From contig OY755244.1 in the NCBI GenBank assembly GCA_963576725.1, positions 80,971,121 to 81,035,120 on the forward strand: DNA of 64,000 nucleotides, given 5' to 3'. Origin of the DNA: Azorinus chamasolen (taxonomy: Eukaryota; Mollusca; Bivalvia; Cardiida; Solecurtidae). A program made the translations under genes and the position numbers. The notes under the pieces were generated by a model, which made no database searches, was not told where the DNA came from, and worked only from the letters and a program-made list of their open reading frames with translations. This document shows, piece by piece, positions 30,001 through 42,000 of this stretch (position 1 is its first letter; each line of letters begins with the position of its first letter).

Positions 30001-33000
30001 GTACACGAGGTTAACCATTGAACAACGTAACACATGAACATTGCAGCACATCTGGATAATATATTGAACATTGTAGCACACGAGGTTGACCCATTTGACA
30101 CTGCACACTATCGGATGATCCATAAAAACAGCAGCACAAGAGGCTGGCTGATTGACAATTGCACCTATTGAATATTACAGGACTATAAATTGACCCACTG
30201 AACATTACAACACATGAGGTAGACTCCCTGAACACTGAAGCACTATAGGATGACCCACATTGCAAAGCTATAGGTTGGCCCATTGAAAAACATTAGAATG
30301 AAATATGTTGGCCAACTGAACATTGCACTGTACTATAAGATGAGATGTAATGTGCAACACTGTATGTTGATCCACTGAACAGTGCAGCACTATAGGATGA
30401 TCTAATTAGCACTGCATGTACTATAGGATGGCCTACTGAACAGTGCAGCACTATAGTTGATTCTCTGAACAATGCAATACTATAGATTGATCCACTGAAC
30501 AGTGCAGCACTATAGGATGATCTAATTAGCACTGCATGTACTATAGGATGGCCTACTGAACAGTGCAGCACTATAGTTGATTCTCTGAACAATGCAATAC
30601 TATAGATTGATCCACTGAACAGTGCAGCACTATAGGATGATCTAATTAGCACTGCATGTACTATAGGATGGCCTACTGAACAGTGCAGCACTATAGTTGA
30701 TTCTCTGAACAATGCAATACTTGATCCACTGAACAGTGCAACACTGTATAGGTTGGTCCTCTGAAAAGTGCAGCACTACAGGATGGTCCACTGAACAGTG
30801 TAGCGATATAGGATGATCCACTGCACAACAAAGACATGATGTCTGATTGGGGTTTACAACGCAGGATTAGATTATAAATGCTGGACATACTGATGAGTGT
30901 TTAACAGTGTAGAACCTGATATCAAAGCTTGTCTGCAACTACACTTTATGCAAAGATACCCTCCTTATGGGGAATATTGTTGCCTTTCTTTTGCAGGTTG
31001 TGAGAAACACTCAAAAGAGCGGCTCATGGGGCCCAGAAGAGCTTAGTGGCCATTTTCCTTTCCAGAGGAACTGCCCATTTGAAATCCTCATCCATGTGCA
31101 GCCGAACTGCTATATGGTAGACATAACTATTTTTTCTTATGAATAACATGCATTGTAACCCTTTAAATGCTGAATTTTCAGAGTAGAAAAGCCCACAAGT
31201 GTTTAACCATTTCCTTCAAAGAAATGCCTTTACAATATATTTGTAAAACAGAGTAGACCAAGATCAGATGGTTCCTATAAGAGCAGTCTGATAAAGGTCT
31301 TCTCTGTTTGCTAATGGAATTTGATAGATCTGTTTCTAAAATGGCTATAATATTAAGGGTTAAGTGGTGTATTGTAGATTCTAACCCTTGTTATTGAACG
31401 CCCCCCTGGAGGGAGCGATAACTATGGAATGTAAATTTTTATTTCTGCTATGAGTAAGAGGTAGTGGCAAGTTTCTCAAGAATGCATCAGGAAGTGTAGC
31501 AGCGACTAGTTTAAGAGAACAAAGTCTATCTGGTCAAAAGATGTATGGTAAACCCGGTCATTTCTCTGGTCAAAATATGATTCATAGGTTTGGAAACTGA
31601 ACAATTTTGCTGCTATTGTTAAAGCCATGATAACCTTTGCAAACAGTTTGATCGAGACAGGATGCCAAGGGACTCAGCATCTCATCAAGAAAAACGTGTG
31701 ATATCCTGGGTCCATGCTTATAAAACTTTTAGTTGAGTCTGAGTTCGTTCTCAAGTTTTTGATTGGTTAGATTTGAGCCTTTGGCTCAAATCTGACCAAT
31801 CAAAAGCTTGAGAACTCAAATCTGACCAATCAAGCTTGTGAACGAACTCAGACTCAACTAAAAAGCTTTATAAGCATGGACACTGATTGTTATTTTAAAA
31901 AGAAATGGTTTGTTTGCTGTATCTCGCTTTGAAAGGTGCAAACGGAACCGACAAAACATGACATATCATGACTTTTATGTAATGGAAATAACCTTGTGAT
32001 ATGTGATTACGTGAATTAATTACACTTGCTGTAAATATTTGTTTATGTTTCAGGTGTCTGTGAATGGCCAGCATTACTGTAACTACAACCACAGAATGCC
32101 ACTCAATGACGTGACCCATGTGAGGGTGTCAGATGGAGTGAGGCTTCACTACATCAAGGCGGAGGTTTGTTCTCTATCCAAACGCTTTACTCCATATATA
32201 CCTCTTTGTATGCCCTTGCAAATAGAGTAGACCCAGATCAGACAGCTCTTATAGGAGCCGTCTGGTCAGAGTCTGCTGTGTTTCCTTGTGGTATAATATA
32301 GAGACAGTTTCTACCATTGACAAAACATTTCAGTGTCCATGTACCAGTAAGAAAATTAATCTAATTAATATTCATGATGTCATTATTTCTTATATGTATA
32401 TTTATGGAGTTAAGGGTTCAGTACAAAACAGGTCATGGCAATAATGAGCATGCTGACATTTTTCAAACAGATCAGACCATAAGTACTATATAGGAACTTT
32501 TTTTAACCCTTTCCTTCATGAATATTTATATAAGAAATAATTATAACACCCCCCCCCCCAGTAGTAGGGGGGGGGGGGTTGTCTGTCTGTATGTAGCCAC
32601 ACAATTTGTACCTCCTACTCCTGCCAGGTTTATGTGTGGATTTTGATGAAATTTTGTACACGTATGATGTCTCTGCGAAAATCAACTTGTTTTGTCAATT
32701 TTTAATCCCCTCTCCCAAGCATATGCATTTGAAAGTTGTACAGATTAAACAAAAGATTATTTTTTGGACTTGAATTTTTTTAGTTCACACCCCGGGGTAC
32801 TATGGGCAGGGCTAACACCATAGAAAGGCAGTGTAGGTTTTAGGGACTGGGGCAAAGATTGCTTTGGACTTTGTAATTTGTTGGTCCCCACCCCGTGGCA
32901 ATCTGGGCGGGCCAAAACCATAGAAAAACAATATTATATTTCTTCACAAAAACATCAAGTTTTTGTATAGATGTGTGCATTGGAAAATTGTAGGGACTAA

Positions 33001-36000
33001 ATCAGATTTTTTTTAGTCCCCACCCCGGCGTACTATAGTCAGGGCCAAAACCATAGAAAGGCAGTATAATATCTATTTCTTAAAACTGTCAACTTTTTGT
33101 ATAGACATGATTATGTATTTTCAAAGTTGTAGGGACTGAACCAGAGATTATTTTCGACTTGGAAATGTTTTGGTCCCCATACCCCGGGGCACTATGGATT
33201 GAACCAAACCAGAGAAAAGCAATATAATCCCTTTCCTTGGAAACCATTGACTTCTTGTATAGGCATATGTATCTGAAAATTGTAGGGACTGAAGCAAAAA
33301 AAATTCTTGACTTGGGAATTTGTTTGTCTCTGTCCCGTGGCACTACGGATGGGGTCTAACCTGTAGAAAAGCAGCCATATAATGCCCATTATAGGGAATG
33401 AATCAGAAATTGTAGGGACTGAAGCAAAGATTTTTTTTAACTTTTTGGTCCCCTATATGCTGTCCACCACAAGTCTCTGAGGTTTGCTTTCAATTACTCC
33501 AGCTATAAATATCAAATTTTTACTTCTGTCTAGACTTGCACAGTTAGTGTAAATGCAAGATTGCCTTCTGTCTAGACTTGCACAGTTAGTGTAAATGCAA
33601 GATTGCCTTCTGTCTAGACTTGCACAGTTAGTGTAAATGCAAGATTGCAAGACAGATGTGAATGCAGAACATAAACTTGTTCTACAGTGCTCCCTCCCTA
33701 CAACGACCCTCTCAATAATGATTCCCTCCTTACAACAACGCATGTCACTGTTTCCGAAACAACAAGACTCCAGAAACAACTTTTTCCATCGTATTTTCTT
33801 TATGCCTCCATCAAACCCTATGTTGTGACCACTCTTTAGAATCGTCACTTTGTGACGATTCTAAAGAGTGGTCACAACAAAGGGTTTGATAGAGGCATAA
33901 CGGTTTTAGTTCTCGAAATACACCTTATCTGGGGATCTGCAAACAGGCTAATTATGTCTCCCTCCATATTTATATGGGGGAGACATATTGTTTTCGTGAG
34001 ATTTGTCTGTCTCTCCGTCTGTCCGTCCGTCCGTCTGTCTGTCTGTCCGTCTGTCTGTCACACTTTTTGTCCGGACGATAACTTCAATATGCCTGATGCC
34101 AGTTGACTGAAACTTCATATATGGAAAGAGCATAATGAGAGGAAGTGTCATGCACAAGGTCCATAACTCTGGCTTCACTTATATAGGAGTTATTGCCCCT
34201 TGTAAAAAAAATAAACACTTTTTTGTACGGACGATAACTTCAATATGCCTGATGCCAGTTGATTGAAACTTCATATATAGAAAGAGCATAATGAGAGGAA
34301 GTGTATACAAGGTCCATAACTCTGGCTTCACTAATATAGGAGTTATTGCCCCTTGTAAAAAAATGCACACTTTTTTGTCTGGACGATAACTCCTATATGG
34401 CTCATGCCATTGGATTGAATCTTCATATATGGAAAGATCATGACGAGAGGAAGTGTCATACACAAGGTCCATAACTCTGACTTCACTAATAATGGAGTTA
34501 TTGCCCTTGTAAAAAAAATTCACAGTTTTTTGTCCAGACGATAACTCCTATATGGCTCATGCCATTGGATTGAAAGAGAGGGAGCACTGTAACAGCAAGA
34601 TAAATGTGAATGTTTATATGTATTCTTACGATTGCAGGTACCCTTTCCCAGGACGTATCCTGTAGGCGGTGAGCTTGCCCCTGTGTACAACCCAGTAAGT
34701 TGTAGTATTTAACCTTTTTAACGATTATAATTTTCAGAGTGGAACAGCCCAGTAGTTTTCAGCTAGAGAGTGACCTCTCAGTATGACAGGCTTAAACTTG
34801 CTAAATGATTTTATAGTGCAGACCAAGAACAGAGGGCTCCTTGAGAGCATTTGGATGCTTAGTCTGCGAATGTGTCAAAAGGTATCAAGTAAAGGGTTAT
34901 TGACATAGGCGTATGTAGGGCTTGAAAAATTATACGCACAGCCAGGCACAAAGTGCCGAGCTGGGGTGAGTGTGGGAGGGGGTACGGGGGCCTCCCCCGG
35001 AAAATATTTAGAAATAAGCTGTCAAATGGTGGGCCGTGGCATGTCTTGGACAATAATTTTTCATGGTAGTAATTTGCAATTAAACCTTTTTTTTCTCAAG
35101 AATTAGATCTATTTTGAACAAAGTTTTGTTAACATGTACCCGTTTTTAATTTGATGTTCAGGATGATGTTTCGGAAATTCATACATGTAAAATTGTGCCT
35201 AGTTTCACTTTGAATGAGTAATTCAACATCGTCATCATCCATAAATTACTATTAACTTACAATAAAGAATCTTTCATATGCTGTTTGGATAATACTTAAC
35301 CCTTCGCTTGCTGAATTTTAAAATACAGTCTTCCTTCTTTACCCATACCCTGTTGTATAATTAGGCTACATATATCTTCACTGTGTACACGTATTTCGCT
35401 GTGCAATCACTGCTGTGGAGTGCACTGGTTGCACAATCAACTTGTAAATAGTGCAGACCCTGATGAGACAGCTCCTGCAGGAGCTGTCTCATCTGGGTCT
35501 TCACTATTTACAGGTAGGTATATTGACGTGAATAGCAAGCGAAGGGTTAATAGTGTTAACTAACTGTTTCTATCTCTCAGGCAGTCTCGTAAGGCGGTGA
35601 TGAGCTATAAAGGCACGACCCAACCCCTCAATAGTTCATTTAACAATGTACTAAGTATAGAGAACTTCTATGAATCTGACATCCTAAGTCTGCTTTTGAG
35701 ATCGAGTGTTCCTTTATCTAGAAAGCGTGCCCCAAAAGAACCTGAAAACTTTTCAGAAGCACTAGAAGAGGCATGCGTGTCTGAAATTTTGCTTTGTTTT
35801 CTCTAGTCTTTAAACTTATTTTCATGTAAATGCATGAATATTCATTGACATGGTTAAAACTAGTTAATCTGTGATATTAATACGCAAACCTCGCACTGTT
35901 TAGGACTGTACGACTCAGTTATTTTGCAATGATCGGCGACAAAATAAATTAATGTCAGTGAATCAAGTTAAGAAAACGACGGGAACACGTCATCAACCAA

Positions 36001-39000
36001 ATGATGACGTATTTCATACGAGATAAGGTGGTGGTTTCTCTTTTTGCATTGCAATGTTTGCTTTCGAGGGATCACCTTCCTTCAGAATTTATAATCTTCA
36101 CAAGGTGTTAAGTGCTTGTGTGGCGGCCGTAAAACGTCGCCCCGTACTTCATTCTCAGTGTTGTTATACTTTATGATCCTTCAAGATCATGGATTTCAGT
36201 ACTTTTTGTTCTGAAAATTGAATACCGCTTAAGCCGGTGCGAGGGGACGTGAGCAGTGTTGCACTAGAGGGTTAATACACGTTTTTTCGGGCAATAACAT
36301 CTGCAGTGTGCCGAGGGACTGTTCTTGGCCCGAGCCCGTAGGGCAAGGGCAACAACATTCCAGAGGGACACTGCGGATGTTATTGCCCGAAAACAAACGT
36401 GTATTAACGCTATTCTTGCATAAGACCAGTTTTCTGCTTTCCTGCCTCAATTTAATTCTTCAAAATACAAGCAAAGCTTCTTTGACACTTCGTTCGATTT
36501 ATGCTGTTTCCAGGCCACTGTTTCTTTTCTTTTTCTGACGTCAATTCACGATTGTATCAAATACCGTTTACACGGAATTTCATTCAATATGTCTATCACT
36601 AAAAACAGTTCATTGTCGGTGCCCCTGAAATACTCGCACCCGGCGTTCACCTAGCTTAGGCCAAAACGCTAGAGCATTCGCGTCCGTTGTTTACCTTAGG
36701 CCCTGAATAGGTATAATTAAAACCGTTCAACAACAGCGTGTGAGCACGAGAATCGCCTTGTTAATACATGGTCTAGCGGGACTACAACAGCACGTTTTGT
36801 GCAAGAATTTCAATTAGACTACTGATCAAGAACAGACGCAATAAAACCGAATCTGCAATTTTGGGGGATCACCTCCCTTCAGTATGTGTAAGAGTATGGT
36901 TTTTATTGATGACGTCAAACTGTACTTTCACTGATATGAGACTCACAGAGTGAATGTTAAAGTCACACTATTTTAAACTGTTATGACATAACTGTATCAT
37001 TCCAGTCTGCATCAATTACGCACAGTTGTGTTGGCAGTTTTCAGCAAAATATAGTTTTTACTATACTTGGCATTTTTGTATTACGCATATGCGTATTGTG
37101 CCCTTGATTGACTTTGAGAAATATGCACCACCTTTTACCCTACATTACGCAACCAACTGCTTTTTTAAAGAAAACAATTTCAGTTCATTAACCCTTTCAT
37201 CCATAAATACGCCTTTCTATGCCTCTGTAAAAGTCACTTGTTGAAACCATTGTGATAAATAGAGCATTTGCTCCTTAGGAGCAAATGCTCTATTTGTTTC
37301 AAAACTACAAAATTCTAAAAGTTTCCTTTTCTCTAGTTAATGCTCCTTTTTGTTAGATTTGTTCAAAGAGGTTTGCTCTAAAATTAGCCTATGAGGGAAT
37401 GGGTTAATCACTCACATTTGATGTGTTCTACTGTATTTAGAAACCTTTTCCTAACTTGTGTCATTCTGACAATGAGCTTCTTGATATTTATTGTTTTAGC
37501 CAGTGCCATACCGACAAAACATCGGTTGTTTGTTTCCCAACCGGATGATCTTTTTGAGTGGAATTCCCAGTTCCAATGGAAGCAGGTACACTCGTAAAAA
37601 AATACCATTTCTGTATAAATAAAACAGGGAGGAACTGTTATGACAGCAATCTAGATGCATCTGTCAGACCTCAGAGTATTTGCCATTTCAGTAAGAAGCA
37701 TATAATATTGCCTTCATAACAGTTTTCGTGCTTCATTTTTGTGTCACCTGCCGAGAGGCAGTGTGTCACTTAGGGATCACTTTTCCGTCATCTGTCTGTC
37801 TGTCCGTCTGTCCGTCCATCCATCAGTCCGTCCGTATGTACGTCCGTAAGTGCGTATGTGGGTATGTGCGAATGTACGTATGTGCGTAAGTAGGTATGTG
37901 CATATGTGCATACGTATGTGTGCACATATATACGTATGTGCGAATGTACGTACGTACGTACGTAAGTATGTACTTTTGTACGTATGTACATACATACGTG
38001 TGTACGTATGTATGTACGTATGCATGTACGTACGTAAGTATGCACATGTGTACGTATGTACCTACGTACGTATACGTAGACATGCATACATACATACGTA
38101 TATGTGTATGTAAGTACATATGTACACACTCATGTATGTACGTACGTATGTTTGTATGTACATATGTATGTACGTTCATATGTGCATACGTACATACATA
38201 CGTATGTAAGACACATTCTAATTGGTCCCCTAAACATACAGTACAATCTCTCTACAATGGCCACTCATAAGTCTAACTCTTGATATTCTACTGACCAGAG
38301 CTGTATAACCCATGCCTCCATAGGCTATTTTTAGACCCAACCACTTTGAATAAATCTACCGAAAAGGAGCATTAACTAGAGAAAATAATTTTTTTTTAGA
38401 ATTTTGCAGTTTGAAACCATTGTGATAAATGGAGCATTTTCTCCTATCAATGGTTTCAACAGGTGATTTTTACAGAGGATATAAAGGGAACTAATTCAAA
38501 CACTCCTTATCCTCCACCAAACACTGTGTTGGTGCCAAAGTATAGACACCATTAACATATTGTTTGGTGCACAAACATAGGAGCCTTTTCATCAAAACAT
38601 TTTTAACCCTTTATCTCATGAATATTTATGCAAGATTATTTATTTCATGAATATTCATTGACTGACCTTTTTTAAGGAGTGTACGTAAACAGGAGAACTT
38701 TTGGCCAGGGCAGTAGCTTTAAAATCAGTTCTATTTTAATTTATAAATAGCAAAACCAGCAGATCCTGCTCAAACTGCTTCTACTAGGAGCCATCTGATC
38801 GGAGTTTACTCTGCACAGGTGTAAACATGTGGTAAATTGTTAATTAAAGCATCATATTGATGCATCTAGCTATAGTAGAACCAGTGCCTTAAGTGGCCAT
38901 AAAAAAAAAGATGTAATTATGGGTCTGGAAGGCAGGTGGTAGCTTAATGCAGGTCAAAAGTGATGCAGAAAGCTTTCTGCATTACTTTTGCCCTGCATTA

Positions 39001-42000
39001 AGTAACCACCTGCTTTTTAAGACTCCTATGTTCAATAAGTGAATGATCGCTAAAGAGAGATTATAGTGTACACGTGTCTCACCATCAATGATGTTTACTG
39101 GTCACTTACTTGTGTGCCTTTTTAGGTTCAGCATATATCTGGACACTGGCAATGACACAGCTTTAACCTTGGATGTGAGGTTTGCCTTCGGCAATGATCG
39201 TAATCAGGTTGTCAGGAACAGTAAGCAGAATGGCGCTTGGGGATCCGAGGAGAGACATCTTACTCATTTTCCGTTCCGACAGGATATGTTCTTCGACATG
39301 ATTATTTTGGTCACTCCCAACTGTTTTAAGGTAAAGTACTTAATGAATACACAGTGACACCTCTCTAAGATGACCAGTAACAGTCTTTTGGGCTTAATCC
39401 TTTATCTGACATAGATACCTTAACCCATTCCCTCATAGGCTATTTTTAGATCCAACCACTTTGAATAAATCTACTGAAAAGGAGCATTAACTAGAGAAAA
39501 GGAAAATTTTAGAATTTTGTAATTTGAAACCATTGTGATAAATAAAGCATTTGCTCCTATAGGAGCAAATGCTCTATTTATCACAATGGTTTCACAAAGT
39601 GACTTTTACAGAGGCGTAGAAAGGCGTATTTATGGAGGAAAGGGTTAATGTCCTTGCAAACAGAATAGACATAGACGAGACAGCTCTTGTGGGAGCCATC
39701 TCATCGGGTCTGCTCTATTTGCTGGTGGACTTATATAGATCTGATACTACGGTTTCTTCTATAGGAGACATTTGATCTTCATCTACTAGGTTTGCAAAGG
39801 TGTGAAAAGGCTTTATATGAAGGAAAGGGTTAAATAACTAGGAAACAAGCATCCTATATGTAAAAATATGACATACAATTTCAGTGAAATTACAAGTACA
39901 GTAAAACCCTGCTAATGCGACCACCCAAAAGAGGTATAATTATTGGTGCCAGATGCAGATCGTAGCTTAATGCAGAACAAACATGATGTAGAAATCTCCT
40001 AGAGGAGCTTTCTGTATTACTTTTGCCCTGCATTAAGCAACCATCTGCTTATAAGGACACCCATGTTTATTCATTAAGTGGTCGCATTAGAGGGGTTCTA
40101 CTGTACACATTAATTGAATCTGTCTGAATTGAGATCTATTTCTATGTGCGAATAGGTGAACAGTAAAACCTCTCTATAACGGCCACTAAATTGTGATAAT
40201 TAGTTGGTATTTAGGGCAGGTGGCTGCTTAAAGCAAGGTGAAAGTAAAACAGAACGCTCCTATAGGAGCGTTCTGTTTTACTTCCACATTGCTTTAAGCA
40301 GCCACCTGCCTTTAACACAAAATACTTGACGTAATTTATTGGCCATTATAGAGAGGTTTTACTGTATTTGCAAACAGTTTGGTACTTAGGCATCTCATCT
40401 GTTTGATACTCTGGTCGTGTGTGAAATTTAACCCTTTCCCTTATGTAAATGCATTTTTACACATCTGCAAACAGAGTAGACCCAGATCAGATGGCTCCTA
40501 TAGGAGCAGTCTGATCAGGGTCTGCTCTGTTTGCTTATGGCGCAATATAGATCTGAATCTACAGCTTCTTCCTGAGCCAAACTTTCATGTGTTCATAAGC
40601 TATTATAAAAATAATCTTATTAATATTCATGACGTCATTATTTCCTATCCCTTTCCCTGTTTTATGTTTATTTCAAATTTCAATACCTACTGAATATTCA
40701 TAAAGAAAATTGTTATAATGAATTATGGATGGTGGAACATTGCAGCAATTTTAGAACGTAAAGAAACGTAAAGAAACAGATCTATCGGATTCCATTAGCA
40801 AACAGAGCAGACCCTGATCAGACGGCTTCTCTGGGAGCCATCTGACCTGGGTCTACTCTGTTTGCAAATACGTGAAAACACGTTTGTATGAGGGAAAGGG
40901 CTATATGAATATTCATCAGGGAAAGGGTTAAGGTCCATCAAATGCAAAGACTGACAAAGACGAGACTTTGTAACAATGAAATTTTGTACAGCAGGCAATC
41001 CTTTATATAAAAAAAATAATCCTTTATTATTCACAACTGTTGTCTCCTTTCTGAACAGTTCAGAAAAAATACAAAAATCAGTTCTGTATCCTGATAAACC
41101 AAATGAAGGAAAGCTGACATTTGCAAACATCCTGGGTTCAAATGAGATACCTAGTAACTTGGCATCATGTGGACCATATTGAAAATTGGTCTTGTACCAA
41201 ATATGTAATCCACTTAAAATAAAGTCGTTATTATTATTATTATTATCTCATTAGGATCCAGGCTGTTTAAAAGGCTAGTCAGTAGTTTCTCAAAGGCTTG
41301 AACAAATGTATATTAACCCTTTCCCTTATATTGACGGGTTTTGACGACTCTGTAAAAGTCACTTTGTGAAACCATTGTGGTAAATAGAGCATTTGCTCCT
41401 ATAGGAGCAAATGCTCTATTTATCACAATGGTTTCAAACTACTCATTCTAAATGTGTCATTTTCGCTAGTTAATGCTCCTTTTCGGTAGATTTATTCAAA
41501 GAGCTTGTATCTAAAAATAGCCTATGAGGTAATGGGTTAAGTGAACGAATGTTCCAGTTTGAGTTTAACCCTTTACTCTATGAATATACAATAAATGGCG
41601 GCAGCATAAACATTTATTAGATTAATTTCTAAAATGGCATATTAACCCTTTCGCTGCCAAACTCTGTCGTCTGCTAACTTTGTCGTCTGCTACAAATTTT
41701 CATTCTTTTGATTTTCTCCATTATTGTTTCAAAAACATAGTAACAGTAACAAACAGTTTGGATCCTGATGAGACGCCGAGTTACTCGGCGTCTCATCTGG
41801 ATCCAAACTGTTTGCATAGGTAGTCACAGATCCGGCATTGGCAGCGAAAGGGTTAACACATGATATTTTTGCGAAAGTAGGAACTATAGAATCAGATATA
41901 TTTTATTCCATAAGCAAACAGAGCAGACCCTGATCAGATGGCTCCTACGAGAGCCATTTGATCTGAGTCTACTCTGTTTGCAAATGCGTAGAAAGGCATA

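Larger units (their letters stand above)
34695..37499. repeat. Galectin intron with two inverted-repeat elements
   Basis: Holds a reversed family-D MITE (35300-35546), a 138-bp inverted repeat (36271-36408) and an A-type palindrome (37243-37303). The stretch at about 35560-36260 and 36410-37180 has few recognisable repeats and no convincing exon. Confidence 0.6.

Noticed and set aside
28531..30888. Many minus-strand frames with Cys-rich repeats
   Set aside because: They follow the minisatellite period, appear in more than one frame, and have no start or splice context.
35581..35625. Acceptor-like CTATCTCTCAG followed by a sequence slightly similar to the galectin linker exon
   Set aside because: Only about 13 bases resemble the linker and no frame fits the exon chain.
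37777..38270. Tyr/Thr/His/Val-rich frames on both strands
   Set aside because: Translation of a TACG/CATA-type microsatellite.
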